From: UBA11222 sp030652895
Lineage (GTDB): Bacteria; Pseudomonadota; Alphaproteobacteria; UBA11222
Direction of reading: 5' to 3'
Length of the DNA stretch: 64,000 bases
NCBI GenBank assembly: GCA_038318895.1
Contig: JBBQCS010000005.1
Span: 14,444-78,443, forward strand
Shown one piece after another: positions 33,296 to 41,581 of the stretch. The notes under the pieces were generated by a model, which did no database searches, had not been told where the DNA came from, and saw only the letters and a program-made list of their open reading frames with translations. How positions within the stretch are numbered: position 1 is the first letter of the stretch; each line of letters begins with the position of its first letter. The position numbers were made by a program, and so were the translations under genes.

Positions 33296-34465
33296 ATGAA
33301 AGCTTTGATCGGGCCAGGCGCCATTTCGGCGGACAGTCACATTGTCGAACCGCCAAATTGCTATATTGATTATATCGATCCAAAATATCGTGATGTCGCG
33401 CCCCGCGTCGAAACGGGTGAAAACGGCCAGGACATTTACGTTATCAAAGATATGAAGAAAACTGTGCCCATGGGCTTTCTGGCCGGCGCAGGCATGACGC
33501 CGAATGACCGCGCGCAGTTCGCCGCGACGACAAAGTTTGATGGCATTCGCCCTGCTTCCTGGGATCCCAAGGCGCGCGCCGCAGACCAGGACCAGGACGG
33601 CATCGCCGCCGAGATCATTTATGCGTCCATTGGCATGATTTTGTGCACTCACCCGGATGCGGAATACAAGAACGCCTGCATGCAGGCCTATAACCGCTGG
33701 CTACAGGAGTTTTGCGGCGGTTTGCCGAACCGTCTGTTTGGCCTGGCGCAAACGGCCGTACTGTCAGTTGACAGCGCGATCGAGGATTTCCGCCGCGCCA
33801 AGGAAATGGGCTTTGTCGGCATGATGATGCCTGGTAACCCGATCCAGGGTGATTACGACAAGCCGGAATATGACGCTCTGTGGGAATGTGCTGTGGATCT
33901 GGATTTGCCGCTGGCCTTTCACATTCTGACGTCTAATGAAGGCAGCATCGAATCCGTGCTGGCTCCCAAGCGCGGTCATCCGCTGGGCGGATTTTTGAAC
34001 ATCATCCGCGCGGTGCAGGATGTTGTGTGCCTGTTTACACTGACCGGCATTTTCGAGCGGCACCCGAAACTGAAACTGGTCTGCGCCGAAGGCGATGCGG
34101 GCTGGATGCCGCATTACATGTACCGCATGGATCACGCGGCCACGTTCAATCTGCAGGGCGGGATCATTCCCGGCCTTTCCAAACTGCCGAGTGAATATTT
34201 GCGCAACAACGTGTGGATGACTTTCCAGGATGACTGGATCGCGTTCCAGACGTCCCATCTGATGAACCACAAGCGGCTGATCTGGGCGAATGATTTTCCG
34301 CATACGGATTCAACCTGGCCGACGTCGCAGGCGCTGCTGGCCAAGCATGGGGGTGGCCTGACCGAGGCACAGCGTCAGGACATTTTCCGTAACAATGTGG
34401 CGGAACTGTTCAATCTGCCCGCAGGCAATGAATCGTGGCAGATGCAAAAACTGGCGGCGGAATAG
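33296..34465 (+). CDS. Amidohydrolase-2 family protein, paralogue A
   Basis: The 389-residue protein begins with ISADSHIVEPPNCYIDYIDPKYRD, the signature shared with paralogues B (47706) and C (49032). The metal-site pieces are DSHIVEPP, LAFHILTS, CAEGDAGWMPHYMYRMDH and WANDFPHTDSTWP. Relatives are zinc- or manganese-dependent decarboxylases or hydrolases of cyclic acids. It has a longer N-terminus (MKALIGPGA) and a distinct C-terminus compared with B and C. GGAGGG precedes the ATG. It is monocistronic, with a stem-loop at its end shared with the convergent gene. Confidence 0.88.
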   Translation: MKALIGPGAISADSHIVEPPNCYIDYIDPKYRDVAPRVETGENGQDIYVIKDMKKTVPMGFLAGAGMTPNDRAQFAATTKFDGIRPASWDPKARAADQDQDGIAAEIIYASIGMILCTHPDAEYKNACMQAYNRWLQEFCGGLPNRLFGLAQTAVLSVDSAIEDFRRAKEMGFVGMMMPGNPIQGDYDKPEYDALWECAVDLDLPLAFHILTSNEGSIESVLAPKRGHPLGGFLNIIRAVQDVVCLFTLTGIFERHPKLKLVCAEGDAGWMPHYMYRMDHAATFNLQGGIIPGLSKLPSEYLRNNVWMTFQDDWIAFQTSHLMNHKRLIWANDFPHTDSTWPTSQALLAKHGGGLTEAQRQDIFRNNVAELFNLPAGNESWQMQKLAAE

Positions 34466-34480
34466 TCCTCAAATACCGTG

Positions 34481-34501
34481 TCCGGACTATTTTGGTCCGG
34501 A
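34481..34501. terminator. Stem-loop at a convergent gene end
   Basis: TCCGGAC (34481-34487) pairs perfectly with GTCCGGA (34495-34501) around TATTTTG. It overlaps the stop codon of the leftward gene and lies 15 bases after the rightward stop. There is no T-run beside the stem. Confidence 0.5.
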
Positions 34502-35119
34502 TGCACCCGTTTCGGGCGTCAGCGGCAATAGCCGGTAGAGGGTTTCCTGTTCCGGCAGCCCTGTCGCTTTCAGGCCATTCTTTTTCTGAAATGCGATAAG
34601 CGCCTTGTTCAACGCTTTTCCGTAATTACCGTCAATGGGACCCGTATAAAACCCCTGTTCCGCTAGGCTTTTCTGTGCGTCCCGTAACGTTTCGCGATAG
34701 ACGGGAACCCCTTTCGCCGCGCTGCCCGCTATAAGCTTGTCCGAGCGTTCTGTCAGACGGGTCGGGTGCAACGCATTAAGCATATTATTTACGGCGATTT
34801 CAAAGCGGTCTTCAGGATAAGTTTCGCAATAACGCGCCAGCAGCACCAGCAGCAGATCTGTAGTTTGCCAGGGGGTCAGATCATATGTATCCGGGCGAGT
34901 TTGATTGGCGGCGCTGACATAGCCATCCACCCACCCCGCGAACAGGCCGGCTGCGCGTTCATCGGCGGCCCGGCGTGATTCAGTAAAGGCTTTGCATGGC
35001 GCACCACCGCCGCCGTCGATGGCATAAGCGCCTTTTTTGTCTGCCGCGAACGCACTGGGCGTCCCTATGAGCAGGCTAATGGCGCCAATCAGGCCACAGA
35101 TTTTCCGGTTGAAATTCAT
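34487..35119 (-). CDS. Exported protein with Rap1a/Tai-like region and peptidoglycan-binding domain
   Basis: The product of about 210 residues has a signal peptide (MNFNRKICGLIGAISLLIGTPSAFA) starting at ATG 35119. The middle (about 40-120) resembles a Rap1a/Tai immunity-like fold: AGLFAGWVDGYVSAANQ...YDLTPWQTTDLLLVLLARYCETYPEDRFEIAVNNMLNAL. The end is a peptidoglycan-binding-1 domain (about 140-195: LRDAQKSLAEQGFYTGPIDGNYGKALNKALIAFQKKNGLKATG). It likely sits in the periplasm attached to cell wall. No effector-immunity genes are nearby, so an immunity role is not implied. The ribosome site is weak. Confidence 0.75.
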   Translation of the reverse strand: MNFNRKICGLIGAISLLIGTPSAFAADKKGAYAIDGGGGAPCKAFTESRRAADERAAGLFAGWVDGYVSAANQTRPDTYDLTPWQTTDLLLVLLARYCETYPEDRFEIAVNNMLNALHPTRLTERSDKLIAGSAAKGVPVYRETLRDAQKSLAEQGFYTGPIDGNYGKALNKALIAFQKKNGLKATGLPEQETLYRLLPLTPETGASGPK

Positions 35120-35129
35120 GCTTACATCT

Positions 35130-35168
35130 AAAAAATTAGAGACCGGCGCTGAATATACAGCGCCGGTC
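35130..35168 (-). terminator. Terminator of the PEP-CTERM gene
   Basis: GACCGGCGCTG (35141-35151) pairs exactly with CAGCGCCGGTC (35158-35168). On the minus strand the stem is followed after five bases by a run of six T (A-run at 35130-35135). It lies 22 bases past the stop at 35191. Confidence 0.72.
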
Positions 35169-35190
35169 GTCTGATGAGTAGTTTTTAAGT

Positions 35191-36615
35191 TCAGGCCGCC
35201 AAAGCTAACGGCCGGTTTGTCCGCCGCATCCGCACAACCCATGCCATCCCTGCGCCAAGCAGGAACAGGGTTCCCGGTTCGGGCACCGAGGCGCCGCCTG
35301 GAACAGACAGGATCGCCGTCATCAAGAGCGACGTTGGACTGCCCGAGAAGTCGAGGAAGGTCGGGAACGCCGTGGCGAAGCCAGGGTCTGCGACATCCAG
35401 CAACGGAGATATCCCCCGCAGTTCAAAGGTCGTGACATCAGCAAGCGGATCGAAGAAGTAGGATCCGCCCGGCAGGATAGACGCAACCGTGATACCGCCA
35501 ACAATAATATCGAACGGCCCGGTAAAGCCAACTGTCGGCGCCATCACTTCGAGAAACTCTCCACCGCCGACCAGGGTATAGGTAAAGCCTTCCGCGAAGG
35601 GCGGATCATACCACAAACGCGGGCGCGGGGCCGGGAACTCAAACTCGCCCGGCGCAGGTACGAACGGCAACACCGGGTTGGCCTCGGTTTCACCCGGCGC
35701 AACACCACCAACGCCGCCAAAGGCAAAGATAAAGGTTGCCGGTGTGCCGTCCATGGATCCGCCGGGGGCGCTGTTTTGCCCCAATGAATACAGATTGACA
35801 CCAAGTGCGCCCAGTGCGCCCAGCGCGCTGGCCTCACTTTCACGCGAACCATAGAAAATGTTGAAGGTGCGGCTTTCCCCGGCGGCAAGATTACCAAAGG
35901 AAAAATCAAACACCGAGCCATGATCCGCAGGGCCAAGGTCGATAAAATCTGTATTTACCGAGGACGCAAGGATAGAGCCTGCTGCGGATAGCGGGTTGCC
36001 GCTGGCGAAGCCATTATCGCTGGCAAACAGCACATTGCCGCCATTGCCAACCAGATTGGCCACCACGCCCTGATGGGTGACGAATTCATTGAATTCGGTC
36101 GGCGGCACATCCCAGTCCATCACCCGGCGGTAAACGATATTTTCGGCGGTCTGGTCACCGGCATTCCTGATGGTGACATTTACCTGGAAAATATCGGCCT
36201 GTAAGGACGGGCCAAAGAGATGATCCACCTGGATCGGTGCGCCCGACAGGCTGATGCTGGAGCTTGCCGTGTTGGCTGTTGACCCGAAAGTGCCGCCGGT
36301 TAATCCGCCAAAACCAAGGGATCGGTTGGCAAAGCCGGAAGTAGTAACCGCGTCATAGGTGGTTGACACCCCCCAGCCTTCGCATGGGCAACCCGGCGAA
36401 ATGGCGTCGCCCAGCGGATGGCGGTAAACGCCATATTCCAGAAACCCGCCTGGACCGTTACCAGAGAAATTCAACTCGGCGGAATCATTCACCCCCAGCG
36501 ACGTCGCGCCATGGGTAATCACCGCCCCCGCAAGGGCTTGCCCGCCGCCCAGAAAAAGTGCCAACGGTGCGCTTGCAACCGCGGCGTATATAAGTTTTCT
36601 TAAACCAACAGCCAT
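35191..36615 (-). CDS. PEP-CTERM sorting-domain protein
   Basis: The 474-residue exported protein has a signal peptide (residues 1-30, ending GQALAGA), a large Gly/Ser/Asn-rich body of beta character without recognised domain, and a C-terminal PEP-CTERM tripartite tail: VPEPGTLFLLGAGMAWVV followed by RMRR. Such tails are cut by exosortase EpsH-type enzymes and the protein is delivered to the surface or extracellular matrix. AAAGGAG lies 7 bases before the ATG. The 944-base upstream region is unusually rich in regulatory palindromes. No exosortase gene is in the window. Confidence 0.9.
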   Translation of the reverse strand: MAVGLRKLIYAAVASAPLALFLGGGQALAGAVITHGATSLGVNDSAELNFSGNGPGGFLEYGVYRHPLGDAISPGCPCEGWGVSTTYDAVTTSGFANRSLGFGGLTGGTFGSTANTASSSISLSGAPIQVDHLFGPSLQADIFQVNVTIRNAGDQTAENIVYRRVMDWDVPPTEFNEFVTHQGVVANLVGNGGNVLFASDNGFASGNPLSAAGSILASSVNTDFIDLGPADHGSVFDFSFGNLAAGESRTFNIFYGSRESEASALGALGALGVNLYSLGQNSAPGGSMDGTPATFIFAFGGVGGVAPGETEANPVLPFVPAPGEFEFPAPRPRLWYDPPFAEGFTYTLVGGGEFLEVMAPTVGFTGPFDIIVGGITVASILPGGSYFFDPLADVTTFELRGISPLLDVADPGFATAFPTFLDFSGSPTSLLMTAILSVPGGASVPEPGTLFLLGAGMAWVVRMRRTNRPLALAA

Positions 36616-36665
36616 CTGACATCTCCTTTATGTATTGTATTGGTGTTTTTAACTCTCTCTGGCGT

Positions 36666-36684
36666 CAGAGGAAAATTTCCTCTG
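36666..36684. promoter_or_regulatory. 19-bp perfect palindrome before the PEP-CTERM gene
   Basis: CAGAGGAAA (36666-36674), one central base, TTTCCTCTG (36676-36684). It is 51 bases upstream of the ATG at 36615, suiting an operator or a leader hairpin. Confidence 0.5.
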
Positions 36685-36765
36685 GCCCCCTCTTCTTACC
36701 AGCCAACCCCCTAAAAGCATTGCCCTATCCGGCCCCTTCAGCCCGAAAGCCGTGTAAGCTCTACG

Positions 36766-36936
36766 TTAATTATTTGTAAATTCTTGACTATTCGGCATGG
36801 GTAGCCTTTGATCGTGATCAATTAAGGCTGCATTTTTTCTGCTTGCAGGCTGCCGAAGGCTTGCCCGCCGCCTAAAGATTGCTATTGGCGCTAACGCCGC
36901 CGTAGCTGAAAGTCGTTTTCCTAAAAATGAAGTCAT
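36766..36936 (-). CDS. Doubtful small ORF of 56 codons
   Basis: ATG at 36936 has AGAAGG 7 bases upstream and opens a frame MTSFLGKRLSATAALAPIAI... ending at 36766. The N-terminus is weakly hydrophobic and the rest is basic, without family resemblance. An FNR-type box lies inside the frame, which argues that this is regulatory rather than coding DNA. It is kept only because the ribosome site is reasonable. Confidence 0.2.
   Translation of the reverse strand: MTSFLGKRLSATAALAPIAIFRRRASLRQPASRKNAALIDHDQRLPMPNSQEFTNN
36808..36821. promoter_or_regulatory. FNR/FixK-type box
   Basis: TTGATCGTGATCAA matches TTGAT-N4-ATCAA exactly. Proteins of the FNR/ANR/FixK group bind this under low oxygen. The nearest start in a sensible direction is the PEP-CTERM gene at 36615, about 190 bases downstream on the minus strand; a TACAAA sequence at 36778-36773 could be the -10 box. 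Confidence 0.6.
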
Positions 36937-37176
36937 TTTGCACCTTCTGTTGACGCGATCTCTTGCGATCTCTCACACACTCTCTGAAGGCCTTACCCCG
37001 TCCGTCATTTTAGTGAACGCGACGGCAACAGTACCCTGGCAGGGGACGCGGCGATTATGGATGGTGGAGGAAGGGGAGGGGAAACTGTCCTTAGCCTGCC
37101 GTGTCACATCAACCGAAAAGCCGCTTCTTTAGCGTCATGTGTTTTTTTGCCTCATGTCGCCGTTAATTTCTTATTA

Positions 37177-37219
37177 AGTATAACCAACAAAAATTTTGTG
37201 TAATGTGACGCGCGTCACA
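37177..37219 (-). promoter_or_regulatory. CRP-type site with a minus-strand promoter
   Basis: TGTGACGCGCGTCACA (37204-37219) is a perfect 16-bp palindrome fitting TGTGA-N6-TCACA. On the minus strand TATACT (37182-37177) lies downstream. If transcription starts seven bases beyond, near 37170, the site is centred about 41.5 bases upstream, the class II activator position. The transcript would run toward the PEP-CTERM gene with a leader of about 550 bases. Confidence 0.55.
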
Positions 37220-37264
37220 CACTCTGCAAATATTGCGAAGAAAATGGTAAACCAGCCAAATAGG

Positions 37265-37559
37265 CTATTTGCGCACTTGAAACGTCCGTGTGGACGTCAG
37301 TGCAGAGAGCAAGCTCCATTGAACCGCTTTTATTTCGGAGCCTTTGCCAGCGAAGCGTGATAATCCACCAGCCTTTGCCAGAAGGCTACTGCTGACAAAG
37401 GAGTCATAAGCGAAGGCCGTGCCATGTAGTTTTGGACAGGCCGCACAAGCGCTACCGGTTGCCACCCCCCATTGCCCTCGGCTATGGGGACAGCGCAAAT
37501 CCGCTACGCGGCTCGCCATGACGGATGTGGGAATTTCCCATTCCCGTGAAACTGATCGG
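37265..37559. repeat. Hairpin-rich block, possibly a dispersed intergenic repeat
   Basis: The block has many exact inverted repeats: ACGTCC/GGACGT (37282-37297) inside a longer GCACT/AGTGC stem, AGCCTT/AAGGCT near 37370-37390 and GGGAAT/ATTCCC near 37530-37546. It also contains CGTCATGGCGAGC-like sequence on the minus strand, similar to widespread intergenic repeats of proteobacteria. A 102-codon minus frame crosses it (37265-37573) but overlaps the P450 gene end and has no ribosome site, so it is not called a gene. Confidence 0.4.
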
Positions 37560-38828
37560 TTACGCCGCATCAAAGGTGATGTGCAGTTCCTTTAGCCCGC
37601 GCAATACGATGCTGGGCTCATGATGCAGGTCCGCATGACCCGGCGCCAGGCGCAGGTTTTTCATCCGTGTCAGGATGGTTCTGAACGCCAGATTCATTTC
37701 CTTGCGCGCCAGCATGGCGCCCAAGCAGTGATGTGTGCCCTGGCCAAATGCCAAATGGCGGGCCGCGTTTTTACGCCGCACGTCGAAAGTTTCTGCGCCC
37801 TCGAACTGTGCCTCGTCCCGGTTGGCGCTGGCGAACAGCAGCATCACGGCCGATCCCTTGGGCATGAATGTGCCGCCAAGCGTGGTGTCGCAGGTGGTGA
37901 CGCGGAACAGACCCTGTACCGGGCCGTCAAAGCGCAATACTTCCTCGGTCAGGTTCTCGACCAGTGACATATCGTCCAGCACCAACTGCATCTGATCCGG
38001 GTGCTGCAGCAACAGCATCATGCCCTTGGACAGTGAATTTGTGGTGGTTTCATTGCCCGCCGCCAGCAACTGATTGAGGACCGACAGCAGTTCGGGTGTA
38101 CTCATCGGTTCGCCATTTTCCATCTGTGCACGGACCAGATCGGAAATAATGTCGTTGGTTGGATTGGCGCGTTTTTCTTCGATAACCGTGGCGAAATACT
38201 TCTGGAACTCCAGCATCAGTTTCGAGGCGGCAATACGCTGTTCGCGGGTGGATACGCCACTGATCTGCTGGGTCAGCGCATCCGACCATTGTTTGAAACG
38301 GCCGATGTCACTGCGCGGCACGCCAAGCTGGTCGGCGATGATGATCATCGGCAGCGGCACTGTAAATTGTGAAACAAATTCACATTTGCCGTCCTTGATG
38401 AAGGCGTCAATCAGTTCATCGACAAGCTGCTGAATATACGGTTCCAGCTGGTTAACGCGGGTCTGAGAAAAAACCTTGTTGATCGGATTGCGATAAAATT
38501 TGTGCTTGGGCGGATCAACCGTGATCAGCGTGGGAACGGAGGGATAGCCGCCATAGTCTTCGAACTTGGTGCGCATCTCGGGTGGAGACAATAAATCTAT
38601 GACATCGCTTGAAAATGTCGCCGTGTCTTTCAGCGCCTTTACGACGTCCGGGTAGCATGTGATGGTAAAAAAACCGGCAACGGGGTCCTTGTTCACCGGC
38701 GCTTCTTCGCGCAGTTTCTTGTACGTGTGATAAGGACACTCGATGACATCCATATCGACGAGAGTTGTTTCCGCAAGCGGCTTTTGCGCCGCCAGGCGGC
38801 CCTTTTCTTCTGCTTCCGTCCGGATCAT
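37560..38828 (-). CDS. Cytochrome P450 (first of two)
   Basis: The protein of about 422 residues shows all P450 hallmarks: I-helix LLAAGNETTTNSLS, the K-helix ExxR in EEVLRFDGPVQG, and the haem-cysteine loop FGQGTHHCLGAMLARKEM. It is a soluble bacterial class I type needing ferredoxin and a reductase, neither of which is nearby. The close spacing of helix motifs and DPPKHKFYRNPINKVFS resembles P450s acting on terpenoid or steroid-like substrates, but the substrate is not known. ATG 38828 is used since AGGAG lies 7 bases upstream. It is related to the P450 at 40316 throughout. Confidence 0.93.
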   Translation of the reverse strand: MIRTEAEEKGRLAAQKPLAETTLVDMDVIECPYHTYKKLREEAPVNKDPVAGFFTITCYPDVVKALKDTATFSSDVIDLLSPPEMRTKFEDYGGYPSVPTLITVDPPKHKFYRNPINKVFSQTRVNQLEPYIQQLVDELIDAFIKDGKCEFVSQFTVPLPMIIIADQLGVPRSDIGRFKQWSDALTQQISGVSTREQRIAASKLMLEFQKYFATVIEEKRANPTNDIISDLVRAQMENGEPMSTPELLSVLNQLLAAGNETTTNSLSKGMMLLLQHPDQMQLVLDDMSLVENLTEEVLRFDGPVQGLFRVTTCDTTLGGTFMPKGSAVMLLFASANRDEAQFEGAETFDVRRKNAARHLAFGQGTHHCLGAMLARKEMNLAFRTILTRMKNLRLAPGHADLHHEPSIVLRGLKELHITFDAA

Positions 38829-39000
38829 GGCTGACTCCTGCACAAGGTTGAGATATGGAGATGCGTTAGGTTTTCACCTACAATATTATCAGTAGTATGG
38901 TTGATTTTATGTTAAGACGCAAATTTCTTGTCAGAGATTTTTTCCAGATGAGCCCCAAACGCTGCTTGCCTTCTGCACCCAGTAATCGCAAGATCGGGGC

Positions 39001-39354
39001 GTGAGCGACACCATACCCATACAGGCAGCCCGCGCCATGGCGCGGGGGACGCCCGAAAAGGTCTTCTTTGACAGGCGGGAATTGCAGGTAATCCTGCACT
39101 TGTACGGCCGTATGGTGCAGGCGGGTGAATGGCGCGATTATGCGATTGACGGGTTAAGCGACCGGGCCATTTTTTCCGTATTTCGGCGCGCCAGCGAAAT
39201 GCCCGTCTTTTGCATTGTAAAACAGCCGAAACTGGCGAGCCGTCAGGGCCAATATGCGATCACCGGCAGTGGCGGGCAAATTCTCAAGCGCGGGCGCGAA
39301 CTGCCCCAGGTGCTGCGGATACTCGAGCGCAAGCTATTGAAGTTAGTGACATAA
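39001..39354 (+). CDS. DUF2794-domain protein
   Basis: This 117-residue protein is a DUF2794 member, found mainly in alphaproteobacteria: VFFDRRELQVILHLYGRMVQAGEWRDYAIDGLSDRAIFSVFRRASEMPVFCIVKQPKLASRQGQYAITGSGGQILKRGRELPQVLRIL. It is a small soluble protein of unknown role. The start is GTG at 39001, in keeping with the family length. It is monocistronic with a strong terminator. Confidence 0.88.
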   Translation: MSDTIPIQAARAMARGTPEKVFFDRRELQVILHLYGRMVQAGEWRDYAIDGLSDRAIFSVFRRASEMPVFCIVKQPKLASRQGQYAITGSGGQILKRGRELPQVLRILERKLLKLVT

Positions 39355-39356
39355 AA

Positions 39357-39382
39357 AAACCCCGCAGCGTACTGCGGGGTTT
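39357..39382. terminator. Bidirectional intrinsic terminator
   Basis: AAACCCCGCAG (39357-39367) pairs exactly with CTGCGGGGTTT (39372-39382) around CGTA, with A- and T-runs outside. It separates the convergent DUF2794 and Bax-inhibitor genes. Confidence 0.93.
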
Positions 39383-39401
39383 TATGTTGCGCGAAGCCTG
39401 C

Positions 39402-40121
39402 TTAGTTGCGGTTGCCGCCCATCAGACGCAGCATCATCAAGAACAGATTCAGGAAGTCGAGGTACAGACGCAGCGCGCCCATGATCGACTTTTTGCCGGC
39501 GACCTCATGGCCATCGCCTTCATAATAGATCTGCTTGATCGACTGCGTATCGTAGGCGGTCAGACCCGTGAACACCAGTACGCCAATCACCGAGATGGCG
39601 AAATGCAGCGCAGACGACGCCAGGAAGATATTCACCACCGACGCAATAATCACGCCGATCAGCCCCATGAACAGGAACGAGCCAAACCCTGTCAGATCCC
39701 GCTTGGTGGTATAGCCATACAGGCTAACCGCGCCAAACATACCCGCCGTAATAAAGAACACGCGGGTAATGCTCACCCCCGAATAGATATAGAATATGCC
39801 CGACAGCGACAGGCCAACCAGCCCCGCATAGATCCAGAACCAGGTTTGTGCGGAACTGAAGCTCATCGAGTTGATACGTGCGCTGAGGTAGAATACGACG
39901 CCCAGCGGCGCCAGCATCACCACCCAGATCAGAGGCGACCCGGCGATCTGGGGATAAAGATCGGTGCGATACCCCAGGTAGGCAATGATACCCGTCAGGG
40001 CCAGCCCCGAAGCCATGTAATTATAGACCCGCAACATATAATCGCGCAGGCCTGCATCAATCTGCACACCGGCGCCGCTTTGTGTCCGTGCCGACGCGAT
40101 ATTCCGGTCGAATTCAGCCAT
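39402..40121 (-). CDS. Bax inhibitor-1/YccA family membrane protein
   Basis: The 239-residue protein has seven hydrophobic helices and the family pattern YNYMASGLALTGIIAYLG, FYIYSGVSITRVFFITAGMFGAVSLYGYTTKRDLTGFGSFLFMGLIGVIIA, and the final FTGLTAYDTQSIKQIYYEGD with acidic gate residues. Bacterial members act as pH-sensitive calcium leak channels or in membrane protein quality control. The start is ATG at 40121 after an AGAGAGATG stretch. It is monocistronic. Confidence 0.93.
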   Translation of the reverse strand: MAEFDRNIASARTQSGAGVQIDAGLRDYMLRVYNYMASGLALTGIIAYLGYRTDLYPQIAGSPLIWVVMLAPLGVVFYLSARINSMSFSSAQTWFWIYAGLVGLSLSGIFYIYSGVSITRVFFITAGMFGAVSLYGYTTKRDLTGFGSFLFMGLIGVIIASVVNIFLASSALHFAISVIGVLVFTGLTAYDTQSIKQIYYEGDGHEVAGKKSIMGALRLYLDFLNLFLMMLRLMGGNRN

Positions 40122-40315
40122 TTTGATTCATCTCTCTGTTAAGGAATCCCGTGATCTGCATATTGGCATGTTTGTAGAGAAATTCAAGCAAACCCGCCGA
40201 ACGTCAGGCGCCACAGCCGGGCAGCGCGCGGGAATACTAATTATTGACTAATCGAATAGTTGCGCGTACGGTTTATTATGTACATCATCAATAACACCCC
40301 TGCATGAGGAAACGC

Positions 40316-41566
40316 ATGTCCAGCCTGGATGAAAAAGGTCGTATTGCCGCCAACAAATCTCTGGATCAGATGACGCTCGTTGACATGGACGTGATCGGCT
40401 GTCCGTTTCCCGCCTATGAAAAACTGCGTCATGAAGCACCCGTATTCAAAGATCCGGCGGGTTTCTACGTTGTGTCGCGCTATGATGACATTTACAAGGC
40501 GCTGAAGGACACTGCGACTTTCTCCAGTGACTCGCTGGTGCCGCGGGAAGAATATACCCGTCCCACCCAATATGGGGGGCTGGAGCAGGTCGATACAATG
40601 ATCACATCCGACCCGCCCAAGCACCGCTATTTGCGCGGCCCGCTGAACAAGCTGTTTTCCCTCTCCCGCGTCAATCAGATGGAAGCCTATGTGCAGCAGA
40701 TCGTCGATGAACTGATCGACAGCTTTATTGATGACGGCCACTGCGATTTCGTGAAGCAATATACAGTGCCCCTGCCAATGTATGTGATTGCCGATCAATT
40801 GGGGGTCCCGCGCGCCGATTTGGCGAGCTTTTCGCGCTGGTCTGATGCCTTCGCGACCCTGGTTAGCGGCTTTGCCAGTGAAGACGACAAGATTTACGCG
40901 GCAAAGCAGATCGTGGAAATGCAGGAATATTTCCTCAAAGTCATACCCGGAAAGCGCAAAAACCCTACGGATGACGTTATTTCCGACCTGATACAGGCAA
41001 AGATGGAAGACGGCCAGCCGATGCGCGATGTCGATATACTTTCAAGCATTCACCTGCTGCTGACCGCCGGGAACGAGACAACAACCAATTCTATGTCGCT
41101 GGCCATGCGTGCGCTGATCGAAAACCCGGCTCAAATGCAGGCGTTACGCGATGATCCGTCCCTGATAGACGGCTTTGTTGAGGAATCCTTGCGCTTTGAC
41201 GGGCCGGTTCAGGGACTGATGCGACGCGCAACCCGGGATACTGAAATCGCAGGGGTAAAAATTCCCAAGGATTCACTGGTCAATCTGCGCTTTGGCAGCG
41301 GCAATCGCGATGAAACCAAATATCCCACGCCAGAGGAATTCGATGTCTGCCGCAAGCATCAGGTAACCCATCTGGCGTTCGGCCAGGGTACGCATGTCTG
41401 CCTGGGGGCCAGCCTGGCGCGCAAGGAAATAAATCTTACCTTTGCAACCATACTTCGCCGCATGCGCAATATTCGCCTGGTCAATCCAAACTCCGAACAT
41501 GTCTACGAACGCAATATCGCTCTGCGCTGTCTAAAACATCTGCAGATCGCATTTGATAAGGCCTAG
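40316..41566 (+). CDS. Cytochrome P450 (second of two)
   Basis: The protein of about 416 residues has the I-helix LLLTAGNETTTNSMS, ExxR in EESLRFDGPVQG, and haem loop FGQGTHVCLGASLARKEI. It is clearly a paralogue of the P450 at 37560 (shared MTLVDMDVIGCPF.AYEKLR.EAPV, DATFSSD, DPPKH and LGVPR segments). Differences in the B-C region suggest a different substrate range. ATG 40316 has GAGGAA 5 bases upstream and is preferred over ATG 40304. No redox partner gene is nearby. It is monocistronic and convergent with the FtsX-like permease gene. Confidence 0.93.
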   Translation: MSSLDEKGRIAANKSLDQMTLVDMDVIGCPFPAYEKLRHEAPVFKDPAGFYVVSRYDDIYKALKDTATFSSDSLVPREEYTRPTQYGGLEQVDTMITSDPPKHRYLRGPLNKLFSLSRVNQMEAYVQQIVDELIDSFIDDGHCDFVKQYTVPLPMYVIADQLGVPRADLASFSRWSDAFATLVSGFASEDDKIYAAKQIVEMQEYFLKVIPGKRKNPTDDVISDLIQAKMEDGQPMRDVDILSSIHLLLTAGNETTTNSMSLAMRALIENPAQMQALRDDPSLIDGFVEESLRFDGPVQGLMRRATRDTEIAGVKIPKDSLVNLRFGSGNRDETKYPTPEEFDVCRKHQVTHLAFGQGTHVCLGASLARKEINLTFATILRRMRNIRLVNPNSEHVYERNIALRCLKHLQIAFDKA

Positions 41567-41581
41567 CTATGATCTGTCACG

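Larger units (their letters stand above)
36616..37559. other. 944-base gene-poor region upstream of a PEP-CTERM gene
   Basis: No confident gene lies here. The stretch holds a 19-bp palindrome, an FNR-type box, a CRP-type box with a minus-strand -10 sequence, a doubtful 56-codon frame and a hairpin-rich block, each listed separately. It looks like a long regulatory leader or an untranslated RNA region. Confidence 0.6.

Noticed and set aside
34487..35119. Type VI immunity protein (Rap1a/Tai-like region)
   Set aside because: No amidase effector or secretion-system gene is nearby, and the protein also has a peptidoglycan-binding domain; a general periplasmic role is more likely.
37265..37573. 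102-codon minus-strand ORF
   Set aside because: It has no ribosome site, overlaps the P450 gene end, and covers a block full of inverted repeats; it is better read as noncoding.
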